A DNA stretch of 64,000 nucleotides from Tricholoma matsutake (taxonomy: Eukaryota > Basidiomycota > Agaricomycetes > Agaricales > Tricholomataceae), in contig AP026549.1 in assembly GCA_026075535.2 (NCBI GenBank), forward strand, positions 1,240,001 to 1,304,000. Direction: 5' to 3'. The translations under genes were made by a program, and so were the position numbers. Positions within the stretch are counted from its first letter, which is position 1; the number at the start of each line of letters is the position of its first letter. A model generated the notes under the pieces. That model did not search any database, had not been told where the DNA came from, and saw only the letters and a program-made list of their open reading frames with translations. This document shows positions 9,521-20,883 of this stretch, in pieces.

Positions 9521-11384
9521 AAATATATTTTGTAGGCACTTTGACAACTTAAGACTTGAAATTTGACTATCCATTAGGGTATATACTCTAAGTTGAGCAT
9601 CTGGAGTAACCAGAATCTGGTCGGAATAAACGGAATCCACTGTAATCCACTGGAATTCACTGGACTCCGGTGAGTCTGATCAGAATAGGTGGAGGAGTGT
9701 AAATTACTGCCAATGTCACACAAGAACTGAGCAGAAAACAAGATCCCAGTCTTTGCCAGGAAGCATTGGCAGACCATCCAATAGAGGGGGATTCAAGAAA
9801 GGGAGTGTGGAGTACCAGTGTTAATGGCACCGCCGCCGACATCTGGGCCAATCGTTATTTATGAAAGAAATTGGTGGGAATGGAATAAAGATCCACCAGA
9901 ATGACACCCAGCGAACCACACTTCTAAAATGTCTGTTCAAAACTTGTGATTTGAGGAGTACATATGTTCCCATTTCAAAGTGTGGCAGTTAGATCTGGTC
10001 ATTGCTTCAAGGTCCTCTGAGGCAACACTGATGCCAGGATCCTCAGCCAGGACATTTTCATAACAATGCCAGGTGTTCACATTAAACAGCGCCTGATGTT
10101 CATCAAGGGAGAGTGCATGGCAAAAGGTTTTGATAGTTGTGCTGGCATTGCTGAGGGGAAGGCCTGTACTATTGAGGCCAACAGAGCCAACAGAGTCCCT
10201 GAGTATAGCAGATGAGATAAGGGAATCGTCCACAATGGCCAATGGAGATATGCACCAAATTCCAATGAACTCAATCTCAATATTAATACAAAATCTCAGC
10301 AGCCTGCTCCCAGCCCTTTTGACTCATTTGCAAGAAAACTTTGTATGCATACTTAAGCTCTTCAGAAAATAGTAAAAAGGTAAAAAAAAAAGAGGGTGGA
10401 TATGTGAGAGAACTTACGTGGCGAATGCTGCCCCGTGGTAAGAGTCTGACTTTATGAATCATTCCCACAAGTGCTCATGTGGTATATGCTCCACAAGAGA
10501 ACCCAAATATGCAGATCTTGTCGCCGTCAAGGTCTTGAACAAACAGAATGTAAGAGGTCATGAACAAGAGAGAAGGTCAAAGCAGATTGTGCATACAATG
10601 TTGCATGATGAATTCATAACCGTCTTTGGATGTTAGTCTGTGATAAGCAATTGGTGCAACACAACAAACCTTTAACATGCAAAGCAATTCCAACCACAAA
10701 CATGGAATCCACCATCTGAGTTGAATAAATCAGCGTGAAATGCAAATACTGAGGGAAAGGGATGACCTCCAACCTTAGCTATCTTTGACTCAACTGGGTC
10801 AGTGATGTCCAAAGAGGTGTATGTGCCAATACCAGTTTGATAGTAAACTAACTGGTGGGATGGCTGATTTTCCTTGAGCAACAAGAATATCTGGACAACG
10901 TTCGAGGGCTTTGGAAATATGGGATATGAAAGTCAACATGCCATGCACATGATATTGGATGCAACGTACCCTGGTAGAAATCTTGTTGTCCATCCCATCA
11001 AAGCAAAGTATGAGGGTTCTGTGACTGTGTTCTTGGGGGAAAGTGTCAGGAGAGAAGGTTTCAGGCCTATCAGAGAAGGTTGCCATCAAAGTGGGAGGAA
11101 ACAAAGGCCCATCCACAGGGAATCAGAACTGTCCTACCTCTCCCAGGCCCCCTGCATATATGGTTACATGTATATGTCCAATCCCAGTGCAAATATGCAG
11201 CTAGTTCAGTGACTTAGTCTGTGATGAATGTGGGATCCAATGGTGCATTTAGCCCATACAAGATGCCAGAGGCACAAAACTAAAAGGGGTAAACACTGGG
11301 TAGTTCTATTTGTTGTTGTTATAGGTGCTACTATCATTGGGTGAACAAATTTTGAAAATGTGTCTCGGAAATGTGGGTCCTTAT

Positions 11385-11999
11385 CAGTAATTTACACTCC
11401 CCCACCTATTCTGACCAGATTCCATTGTAGTCCAATTATTCTGACTGGATTCCAGTTATTCCAGACTCCAAGTTATGCATGTTTAGTTTAATTAACTTAC
11501 AGTATACAACAGTAGAAAGTCAAGTCAAGTCAAACTTTGAGTCCTGAAGTTCCTCAGTTGCCTACAAAATTAATTTGTGCAGAGCAAGGATTGAACTCAA
11601 GGCCTCATGTGATAAACCAAACACTGTGCTCAACCAGTTGAGCCACAGGAGAATTATTAACTAGCTATTATAAAGTTTATTTCTGACACTCAAACTCACA
11701 ACTTCATTTTTTCGAAGTAGATAATTAAGATCAAATGTTTTTTAAATTTAAGCCCATCCCTCACAGGGGATGATTTGATTATATATATACATAAAACTAA
11801 CCCCTCGCATTCAACACAAGGGGGGAGGTAAAAACGTCAAGAAAAAAAAAACCGTCCCCCACAGACAAAATGGGGGAGGGGATGTGTAATAATATTAAAT
11901 AATTGAAACTACAAAAAAACCCTCCCCATGCAAAATGCAGGGGAGGGGGAGGGGATGCGACCCCACTGTGCTAGGTGAGTTGTCTGTCATTCCACCCAA
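11385..11999. mobile_element. Truncated copy C of element AB
   Basis: Starts CAGTAATTTACACTCCCCCA and runs as the reverse complement of 9080-9709, including the tRNA-like segment at 11576-11650 (minus strand, with a perfect A box TGGCTCAACTGG). It stops abruptly near 11999, where the copia LTR sequence begins. Identity to AB covers about 600 bp. The bases 11117-11384 between the DUF2235 start and this copy show nothing recognisable. Confidence 0.8.
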
Positions 12000-13945
12000 A
12001 CTAGTGAATAACACTAGTAGAACTTGTCTTAAGCTTTTAACAGGTTATGGGCCATGGCCTTTGACTTGTAACAAAGTACTGTTGCATTACCACTGCTATT
12101 TGCTGCATTTGTTGATTTGGAAATTGGAAACTTGGAAATTCTTTGGACTAAGTCATTGACTAGTCACTGGAGACACTTGACACACACACACACCACACCC
12201 ACACACCCACATCACACCCACACACACACATCACACCCACACACACACACACACTTGCATTATGGCATCTACATCATTAGAAAAGCCAACATTTGAACAA
12301 CTCTCAGCATCTAACTATTTAGACTGGAGTGGTGAAATGAAGGCATGGTTGATGAAGAGTGGCACTTGGGGAATTGTCTCTGGCAAGGAGCCAAGACCAA
12401 ATAAAAAGGACCATGCTAGGGATGCTGCTCCTTGGGATAAAGCCTTTTACAAGGCTGCTGGAGAAATCTTCCTTGCTGTGTCAAAGAAACAGAGGGTTCA
12501 CTTTAGAGGTGATGAAGTGGATCCAATTAAAATGTGGAAGAAGTTGGAGGCTGCCCAACTTGAAAAGAAACCAGGTGCATGATATAATACCTATGATGCC
12601 CTGTTTTCAATTCACAAGAAGGATGATGAAACATTGGTTGACTTGGGAGTTCGGGTGGAACAAGCAATTGCAGACATCCAGAACTTGAGGCCTAATGAAT
12701 TCACTGTGGAGCAATTGTACAAGGAATTGGAGTGCATGGCATTAATTAGGGCATTGCCTGAAGACTATGCACACCTGTCATCTGCCTTGCTATTGCAAAG
12801 CAAGCTGGATAGGACTACAATTCTTCAAGCCTTCCAAAGTGAGGAACAAAACTGCCAGCACAGAACTGAGGTGGTTAATAGGGCAAAGGGACCTCCTAAC
12901 CAATTGAAAAAGGGGTATCAAGGAAGTAATAATGGATACCAAAGTGGTACTACTGGGTACCAAGGTGGCAACAATGGGAACCAAGGGAATGGCAACAATG
13001 GCAACACTGGGAGCAATAATGGGAAGCAATCCACAGTTCTATCATGGTGGATATTCTATAGATGTGGACAGAAAGGTCATGGAAAATGGGAATGTCCACT
13101 GCTCACCAATGGGGGAAATGTCAATAAAGCCCAAGAAGGCAAGATAGAGGATATTGCAGAAACTACTGGCAATGCAAGTGCTTTTTCTCATGATGCATAT
13201 TCAATGTCATCTAATTTTATTAATTGGAATACAGACATGGGGGCCACTTCTCATATGACACCACACAAACATTGGATTAGGAATTATACCCCTTATAGAG
13301 TTCCTATCAAATTGGCTGATAATTGTATTATATATTCTGCTGGTGTTGGAAGTGTTGTCTTTAGACCAATCATTGATGGAAAACAAAGTAGAGATGTTGA
13401 ATTTGCTAGAGTATTACATGTACCAGCCTTGCAAAATAACATTCTCGCAGTACTATATTTGACAAAACATAAAGAGCTTGATGCATATATCTTGTCTACT
13501 ACAATGTCATTTATTCGGAACAAAAATGTGATTTTCACTACCCACATTATGGATGAAAATGTTGGTTATTTAGATGGTAAGACTGTAGATAGGATGGAGA
13601 GTGTGCATCTGACATCAACTCTACCTCTTGACCTGGCTTTATGGCATAGGAGGCTTTGTCATCATAATTATAATGATGTCAAGCAATTGTTGAATGACAA
13701 GTTGGCTGTTGGAATGACACTTGATTCAAAGGCTAAGCCTGATCCTATTTGTGAGCCATGTCTGGCTGGAAAGATGAATGCCAATCCTTTCCCATCATCA
13801 GAGACTAGGTCAACAGAACTCCTAGAATTAATTCATACTGATATTCATGAAGTTGGAGCACGTTCCAGGGAAGGACATTATTACTGGGTCACACTCATTG
13901 ATGACAAGTATGTCTGGGATACTAGACACAAGATAGAATTGGAAA
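12000..13945 (+). mobile_element. Copia-2: Ty1/copia retrotransposon, 5' half
   Basis: An LTR end (..CTTTTAACA, to 12042) is followed by the primer-binding site GGTTATGGGCC, the same as in Copia-3. A CA-rich microsatellite (12178-12256) lies in the leader before the gag ATG at 12262. Gag, protease, GAG-pre-integrase and integrase start follow. The element is cut at 13946 by a gypsy LTR; reverse transcriptase and RNase H are absent. Confidence 0.85.
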
Positions 13946-13950
13946 TGTAA
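12262..13950 (+). pseudogene. Copia-2 gag-pol N-terminal half
   Basis: Starting at ATG 12262, the protein has a UBN2-type gag (SASNYLDWSGEMKAWL), an internal TGA at 12583-12585 in an unbroken frame, then a Gly/Asn-rich spacer of YQ/GNN repeats. A damaged zinc knuckle reads YRCGQKGHGKWEC with the first Cys displaced. A protease motif follows, DMGATSHMTPH (Ser to Met at the second active-site position). The GAG-pre-integrase block (LALWHRRLCHHN to CEPCLAGK) and an integrase start (IHTDIHEV, YYWVTLIDD) come last. After about 13905 the sequence stops resembling integrase, and the stop at 13948-13950 lies inside the following LTR. With two damaged motifs and one nonsense codon this copy is inactive. 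Confidence 0.85.
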
Positions 13951-14432
13951 GGGCAACCTAAGTGGTCCTGTGCATAGCACATACTAACAGAGGGAATCCA
14001 AAGGTATATTTTGTACTGACTACAGTACAAGGGAGAACTCACCTAGCAGAGGGAATCCGAAGAGAAAACTATAAGGATCATCTGCTAGGGTGCCACAACC
14101 ATATACCTATCTACACGAGGTCTACACGCATGAGGTCTACTAGCTGAGGAATGAGGCTGGTAAGTGAACTGAGTAGTGTGACTGAAAGTGCAACTGAGTG
14201 TGACTCCATGCACTGATGCGTGCGTGCATGTGACTAGCTGCACAATGCTTCATGTAGGTCTACACAATAGGTTAGACTACTGTGAAAATGGATGGGGGCA
14301 CATGGAGGGGTTTGCATGTGTGCGACTGGGTGTCCAGTAGTTGCACAGCTTTCACAGTAGTTGCCTGGCTGTTGCAGTAGTTGCAGGGCTTGCACGAGAG
14401 TGCCAGAAGGTCCATAAGGTTGTCCCCTTACA
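13946..14432 (-). repeat. Gypsy LTR (family of the 35.4- and 39.8-kb LTRs)
   Basis: Starts TGTAAGGGCAACC and ends GGTTGTCCCCTTACA, inverted ends typical of an LTR. It shares the block CTAGCAGAGGGAATCCGAAG and GAGAAAACT..AAGGAT with the LTRs at 35423-35786 and 39783-40208. The bases just after it (TCACCCCCTGTTCAAGG) read on the minus strand as a polypurine tract, so it was a 3' LTR of a minus-strand element. Flanking bases do not match as a target duplication. Confidence 0.75.
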
Positions 14433-15454
14433 TCACCCCCTGTTCAAGGTGCAGCTTCTGCAATGCACAAGGATAGTACCCCCTGTTCAGGGTCAGTTAG
14501 GTTGTGAGTATTGTAGTCATAACTAAAGTTCCTTCATATTGCAGGATTTGGGGCAGAACCATGCAGAATAAGGAGGGCAAAATAAGGTGTCCAGCGAGTG
14601 CCCACGATACAAGGTGACAGAAAGTGCAAACAATGTGAATCTTCCAGTGGCTGGATGATAGTTTATGGTCTTTGCAGACATGCAAAGGTGGGAGGTTAGG
14701 CAGTTGATGTAGCTGCAACCCTCGGGATATGTTGCAAAAGTAATTGCAACTGGAATTCTGAGTACAACCAAAGTGTGAACAAAAATGCCAGTGTGCAACT
14801 GGGGTGTGCATGGAATCACAGAAATGTGAACATCAAAGACCCAGAGCCTAGTAGTTTAGGGTCATTGCAGACATGTGAGGATTGCATCAGGAAAATCACT
14901 TTTTGACACAAGCTTTCCCAGGGTTAAAGGCTATTTCCCAGGACACATCGAGCACCCTAGAGTACCCTGTGATGCCCTGTGGTGCCCTGTGCTGTATGAA
15001 AATATATTGTAATTGCAGTTCTGAGCATTTCAATTATATAATTTTTAAATCAATTTTAGGGGTGTGCTGGGTGCTGGGGGACAAAGGCCTCCTTGTCCCC
15101 TTGTCCTCCATTGTCCCCTTGTCCTTGTTGGTGTTCCCCTGTCATTTTTGCTTTCCCTTGCTGTTGTTGTTCCTGTTTGTGTGGGTGCATTGGTCTGGCA
15201 GTCGCATTGTTGTAAGTGAGTTAAAACCTGTAAGTTGAAGTTAGACAATGGCACACCCATGGGTGTCTGAATGCCAACCTGTACCCATACCCTGGTGGGT
15301 TGTCTACCTGTTGATGTGGGTACAGGTTGCTGCAGGTATTGTATATGCAAGTAAACCTGGGGGTACACTATTATGTGTTATGCTATGCTGCAGTGTACTA
15401 TGGCAAACACTATATATGTTACATTTTAAGTAGTCTATACCAAAGATCTTGTTG
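14433..15454. other. Gene-less stretch, decayed repeat DNA
   Basis: Only short frames without recognisable domains. Some phrases recur weakly (TTTGCAGACATG near 14675, TTGCAGACATGTG near 14863). The first part may be worn-out internal sequence of the gypsy element whose LTR precedes it. Confidence 0.4.
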
Positions 15455-16625
15455 TGAGGCAATGGTATGGGCCTCTCATCTTTTCAGCACCTTAAAATGA
15501 CATTAAAGTAGTATCAGAACAAGTACAAGATCATGGTAAACTAATAAAAACTCACTGAGATAATATATATCTATTTCAACCCCTTCTCCTGACACAGATG
15601 TTGAGATTGAAAGGGAACCAATAGGCACTAGCCTCTTGTTTCTTCATAGCCTTCAAATGATGTTGAAATAGGGTCAGATCAAGTCCAAGATCATGGTAAA
15701 CTGATAAAAACTCACTGAGATAATGGGGTTGTTCACGGTTGGCATTTTTGGTTCATTTTCTACTCATTTTTCAATCATTTTGAATTTCATTTTGATTCCA
15801 TTTTTTTCAAGAATGGAACTGAGAATGAATGTAAAATGAATGTAAAATGGAACCCCACCCTTGCTTTTGTAAAAAGGGAACCGAAAAATGATCATTTTTC
15901 ATCTTTTTGGCACTATGCCTGGCAAGAAAGATGCATTTTTGCTCCATTTTTCTAAAATTTCCTTCCCAGGGTGTTCACAGTAACCATTTTTCATGTCATT
16001 TTCCATTTCATTTTTCATTCCCTTTTGTTTGTTCCTCTGCCAAATACAAAAAAATGAGCCTAAAATGAGTTTGAAAATGAGCCAAAAATGGCCCAAGAAT
16101 GGCTACCATGAACAACCCTAATATATATCCATTTCAACCCCCTCTCCTGACACAGATGTTGGGATTGCAAAGGAATGGCTAGGTGCTGGCCTCTCATCTC
16201 TTCATAGCCTTCAAACAATGTTGAAATAGTATCAGATCAAGTGCAAGATCATACAAAACAAATGAGAACTCAATGGGATAATATATATCTATTTCAACCC
16301 CTTCTCCTGACACAGATGTTGAGATTGAAAAGAAACTGATATGTGCTAGACTCTCATCTCTTCATAGCCTTAAAACAATGCTAAAATAGGGTCAGATCAA
16401 GTCTGAGATCACGGTAAACTAATAAAAACTCACTGAGATAATATATATCTGTTTCAACCCCTTCTCCTGACACAGATGTTGAGATTGAAAAGAAACCAGT
16501 AGGCCCTAGCCTCTCATCTCTTCATAGCCTTCAAATGATGTTGAAATAGTGCCAGATAAAGCCCAAGATCATGATGAACTGATAAAAACTCACTGATATA
16601 ATATATGTCCATTTCAACCCCCTCT
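15455..16625. repeat. 160-bp tandem array, about five units
   Basis: The phrase TTTCAACCCCTTCTCCTGAC with CAGATGTTG recurs at about 15576, 16130, 16290 and 16449, with a partial at 16609. Spacing is 159-160 bp once the MITE at 15725-16118 is subtracted from the first interval. Each unit also contains CTTCATAGCCTT, ATGTTGAAATAG, CAAGATCAT and AAAAACTCACTGAGATAAT. Units are diverged by a few percent to tens of percent and carry no frame. Confidence 0.85.
15725..16118. mobile_element. MITE with GGGTTGTTCA inverted ends
   Basis: Ends read GGGGTTGTTCACGGTTGGCA and, reverse complemented, GGGTTGTTCATGGTAGCCAT; the inverted repeat continues to about 27 bp. It lies inside one unit of the 160-bp array and is flanked by TAAT on both sides (15721-15724 and 16119-16122). 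The interior is AT-rich with many ATTTTTC-type runs and no frame, so this is a non-autonomous DNA element. Confidence 0.85.
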
Positions 16626-18361
16626 GAGACCACAATCTTGCCTGGACGAGAAAGCAGGAATGTCAAGTATTCAAGTTCAGTGCCATTTGTTAGGGTCCCT
16701 CAGCGGGGACCCGGTGCAAAAATCGTTTGGTGGCTGCAGAGCCAGATCCAACTAAATAGGATAAGATTGACTGTGAAAAACTTTCTGCTAGGCCTCCCCA
16801 GAGTTGCGTTGACGTGTCGCATGTACTAGTGTCAGCAAGTATTGGGGGGTGTACAAAACAAGAAGATGAACTGCATTCAAGAATCCTGCTACATATAGAA
16901 ACTGTGGTAAGTCAGTCAAGTGAGTTGTATAGCTTGACTTTTCAGCATTTTTATCATTATATTGATATCCTTCACCTGATTTTCAGATTCCATGCTCAAG
17001 CCGTGGCCTGAGCCTGAGCCAAGCCTGAGCCAAGCCCAAGCCTGCAACCAGGGCCTGCCTCACAGTGTATTAAAGCCTGAGCCTGCTCAAGCCAAGCCCA
17101 AGCCCTGGCTTTCGAGCTGAGCTGGGCCCTGCACATCACTAAATGCGACATGTTTTCACTTGGGTGACATTTTTTTCGGTGGCTGTGCAAGGTTCAAACA
17201 ATGAGCTGGAAGCTCTAAGAGGCTGCCTGCTTGTTTGCTCCACAAAGAGGGTTGCCTAGGGGGGTTCACTGAGGGTGTGTAAAGGTGTATGAAGCAGGAA
17301 TAGAAGCCAGGGTGTGTGGGGAACTCAGGGAGTTCAAACTAAGGAGTGTGGCAGAAAAGACTGAGACACTAAAGTGAGTTCATTATTCTGTAGGGGCAAG
17401 ACCCCACAGCAACAAGAGGAGACTTGATCAGAGAGAGAAGGGGCACTAAAGCATGGCCAGTGTATTGCTGTAAGCAGAGGAAATCCTAATAATAATGAAC
17501 TAAAGAAGGGTCACTACTCCAACTGTCCAAGATAAGGCTGTAGCCAAATGATAACAAAGCTAGAGTAATGTAATGGAAAGGAATGTAGGAATGAGTCCAT
17601 GACTGATATAAACATAGGAAGGGGCTGGGTACCCTACCCAGGGGTTGTCCCCTTACATTTACCAGCTCACACTCGAGGACCTTCTCTCAAGGACCTAGTG
17701 CTGTTCAACCTTCTTGCTGACCAGCCTGTGAGCCCCTCAATCCCTCTCCAGAATGTCCACCTTTAACATTGACCAAGCCTCTGTTTAGCTAGTTCTTCAT
17801 TTGCTGCTCACCACATCATGCATCGCAATGTTTATTGATATCACTGATCTACTTAAACAATGTAAGGAGTTTGTTTAAACTGCAGGGAGTGGTGCCATGT
17901 GCACTGCTTGTTTACTAACATCTTTTTCTTTGGAATTGCATGTGTCATTGCTGTTCAGTTCTGTCCACTTGGCACTCAACATGACCATGTCAAGTCAATC
18001 ACTGCATCTCGCTCTCGCTTTTCCAACCACAGTTTCCATTTCCTTGGCCTCAATGAGCTCTAAGCCTCATTGATTCATCAAGACAGTCTTGTTTTCCTTT
18101 CTGCCTTGGATCTGGGTCAAGGCATCTGCCAGCCTAACACATACATCTTTGTGATGCATATTTTCTCTTTGATCTTCCAGACAACGATGTCCATCATCAT
18201 CTCTTTCCTTCTTGATCTCTTTCCTTCTTGGAAACTCAACAATTCTGAATGATGAGAAAAAACACAACTTTGTAGAAACCATCAGTGAAGACATGAGCAA
18301 CAACTGATCAAACTCCCCCTATACAGCCTTGTTTTGAACCACTACTACATTACTCAATGCT
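16626..18361. other. Gene-less stretch with low-complexity DNA and an LTR-like end
   Basis: A GCCTGAGCC/AAGCC-rich low-complexity patch lies at about 16985-17130. At 17643-17657 the string GGTTGTCCCCTTACA matches the right end of the LTR at 13946-14432, so an LTR remnant may precede it, but I could not find its left end. The rest shows no coding signal I trust. Confidence 0.4.
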
Positions 18362-20663
18362 ATGGGTATTGTTGGACTTTGGCCGGTGAGTGTAGTGTAT
18401 TCATTGAGACCCCTTGACCAGATGCTCACATCCTCCATCAGCTTCTTGGACCTATCTCAAAATCTGTGTCATTGCACAACCTTTCAGTCGAAAAGGGGTT
18501 TGTCAACAATGTGGCAAGGATCTGAGGATACCAGGTTGGGATAGATGCCAGGTATGTAGCACCAGTCTGTCATCGCAAGCACAGCATGCTCAAGAGCCTG
18601 TAGCAAGTGGATCTATGCTGCATGCTTTCAGCATAGCAACATGAAGAACCCTGAACTGGCAACACTGTTTGTGTGCTGCTGTCATCTGCTGCAGCTGCTG
18701 ATCTATCCAGTGTTTGTCTTTGATGGACCAGAGCAACCTAATGTGAAGTGATGGAAGCATGTTCGAGGCAACCGCCACTGGATTACTGTTGACATGAAGA
18801 AGATGCTCAACTGCCTGGGTTTCCCTTGGATAGATGTATGTGCCTTCCCCTCAATGCTGTCTACTGGACTGAGAGATGTTAGGCACCTGGGGAGGCCAAG
18901 GCTGAGCTTGCAATGCTTTCGAAACTTGGTGCTGTGGATGCCATCATCACAGAAGACTCAGACACTGTTGTTTTTGGTGCAACAACTGTTTTGCGCCTGT
19001 GAGTGTGGTTTTGAACCATTTTCAAATCCCAGTATGCTGATGTTTGTTGCAGTGATGCCAAGTTCAGAAAGATGAAAGGTTTTCATGTGTATGAAGCTGC
19101 TGATGTTGCAGCTATGGGGTTGGATGCAGATGACTTGATCCTTGTTGCCTTGCTTGCTGTCAGTGATTATTCAGTGTGTTCCCCTCCATGGTGTGCTGTT
19201 GTTGGAAAATGATCACTGATATTTCACAGAGTGGCATAAGGGGAGTTGGCCTCGTGACAGCATATGGACTAGCAAAGGCGGGATTTGGTACTTGTCTCGT
19301 TCATGGGGTTGCAAACAGTTCTATGGGCACTGCTGTCTTTCTGTGCTCCTGGCGAGAAGTGCTTTGTGAGGAGCTGTGCACCAACCATGTGGGCCAGCTG
19401 TTGAAGCATTTAAATAAAGTTGCCAGCTTGATTCCAGCCAATTTTCCTGATATCAACATCTTTGACCTCTACCTCGCTCCATGCACAACGGATCATGCAA
19501 CCCATCCATTTTTCCTCATTCCTGGGCAAAGAATCAACTGGCCCTCACTTGCACTGTTCTGCAAGCAGAGCTTCACATGGGCTGACACTGGTGGTATTCT
19601 TAGGTACTTCACATCATATGTCTTTCCTGGGCATGCTGTTTGGCAGCTCATCATGGCTGCTGCTGCCATGGATTCAGGCTTGGAGCCAGACTGTTTCATC
19701 TTTGGTGACCCTGTTCTCGAGCACCAATATCCTAGCTCACAGCTGGATGATATCCATGTTACCCTCGCAGTAAAGCCTCACATCTATAACATCTTGGGTG
19801 CTATCAAAGGGGACCGTGACACTGCAAAGACGCTTGCAGATATGCATGACTGGGTTGAGGATGGCTTCCGTGTGGGTGCCACATTGCCACTTGTCCTCTT
19901 TGCCCATGTCCTGCCCCAATGTGTGATGGATTTCGGGTCACATAAGACTCGTAAACGTTGGTCATGCCTCATTCTTGCCTCATTTGTTTGGACCCTGCTC
20001 ACACATTTTTCAGGTGCTCCCACAAAGAAGATTGCTGCTGGCCATGCCACCTCCTCCATGTTGTCTGCTCCCCCCCTTGATGTTGCTGATGGTATGTATG
20101 TATCTTGAGGGCTTCTTTTGTGCCATAGTAACCTGATGTTGCTTCATTAGCTGATCAAGAGGTCATTGATCTCACATTGTCACCCTGATGCAAGCAGCAA
20201 GTCTGTTACCTTGTGGTCTACCTCATGCTCTGTGGCTAGGAGTCATCTCAGGGCTATGTTTCATCTAATACTGTACCTGTATATATAGGAGCATGTAGCT
20301 TGTTCAGCCTCCTTAAATTCCATTGCTTTCCACTTCCATCCTGAATTGCCCCACATGTCTCCTACTGTTCTTGAAAGCCCTGGCTTTGCTGGTGTCCTCA
20401 AGACTGTCAACCCTACCAATGAATGGGAGAAGCCTGCTCATGCAGAGGTTGCTGAGGATGTTGAGGGAGAGCAAGAAACCCTGGCGATGCCTGCCGAAAC
20501 TGATGACCCTGCTGACATTGATGAACTTGAATTGGTAGAGAACAAGAGCCTCATTGATGGCTTTTCCTGGCTTCAGAGCACTCTGCAAATGAGTACAAGA
20601 GGTTTGATTTGTCTACTAATCACTCAGCCAGCAAGACTGACCCTTGCATGTGTAGTCAGATGA
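18362..20663 (+). pseudogene. XPG/Rad2-like structure-specific nuclease (GEN1/Yen1-like)
   Basis: A multi-exon plus-strand gene starting MGIVGLWP at 18362. Exon pieces give GFVNNVARI, stop, GYQVGID (N-terminal XPG block with the catalytic Asp), then YPVFVFDGPEQPNVK, stop, WKHVRGNRHWITVDMKKML. After an intron near 18833-18879 comes the XPG-I block APGEAKAELAMLSKLGAVDA with ITEDSDTVVFGA (acidic catalytic residues kept). A further exon gives MKGFHVYEAADVAAMGLDAD, and after 19219 the helix-hairpin-helix SGIRGVGLVTAYGLAKAGFG. A long open frame to 20108 follows, and 20346-20663 may be a last exon. Both internal stops are TGA where Arg is expected. Rad2-family nucleases cut branched DNA; this copy is broken. 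It lies just upstream of a recombinase gene. Confidence 0.75.
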
Positions 20664-20883
20664 ACCAATGTACAGCTTTCCTCATCAAGCAAGGGCTCAT
20701 CAATAAGGAGGAGGAGTTCTTTACTGAGGTGCCACACCACAGTCCCCTTGGTTCATCTGTGCATGGATCATGCATGAGTAGGCTCTAAAAACAGAAGCAC
20801 CTGACCACAGCCACTGATTCTCTTTCTGAGCAGATGCGATGAGCTACAGCTCGATAGGAAACTTAAGCCTTCTGCTATGATAT

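Larger units (their letters stand above)
7241..9709. mobile_element. Non-autonomous TIR element AB inserted in the DUF2235 gene
   Basis: Left end CAAGTACATTACACTCC and right end GGAGTGTAAATTACTG (reverse complement CAGTAATTTACACTCC) are inverted repeats that extend through CCACCTATTC. The element is flanked by CCGATGT (7234-7240) and CCAATGT (9710-9716), a 7-bp target duplication with one transition. No transposase frame is present. Both ends contain a tRNA-like sequence, and the right half contains an ~80-bp minisatellite. A second, inverted and truncated copy of the right end lies at 11385-11999. Confidence 0.85.
6737..11116 (-). pseudogene. DUF2235 (Tle1-like alpha/beta hydrolase) gene, split by a transposon
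   Basis: The gene reads leftwards from 11116. Near the start is HRTLILCFDG (the DUF2235 N-terminal block), then after a ~60-nt intron VVQIFLLLKENQ and LVYYQTGIGTYT, then ICIFGFSCGAYTT (nucleophile elbow G-x-S-x-G; usual Arg after Ser is Cys here), ALVGMIHKVRLLP, KTFCHALSLDEHQALF, and CDVGGGAINTGT-like sequence up to 9710. It continues at 7240 with IGLDPGALYPIVLP and ends near KLAPFWWILEMMPFKQ and a KSQG-like block around 6800. The 2.47-kb TIR element at 7241-9709 sits exactly between the two halves. In-frame TGA codons occur where the family has Arg. Proteins of this family are predicted phospholipase-like hydrolases; this copy is dead. Confidence 0.8.

Noticed and set aside
7510..11650. Functional tRNA genes at the three A/B-box sites
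   Set aside because: Acceptor and T stems do not pair properly and all three lie inside copies of one transposon, so I call them tRNA-like only.
15455..16625. CRISPR array
   Set aside because: The 160-bp units are continuous diverged tandem repeats with no repeat-spacer structure, and the genome is eukaryotic.
17200..17657. Complete solo LTR ending GGTTGTCCCCTTACA
   Set aside because: The right end matches the gypsy LTR family but no matching left end or internal similarity could be found.
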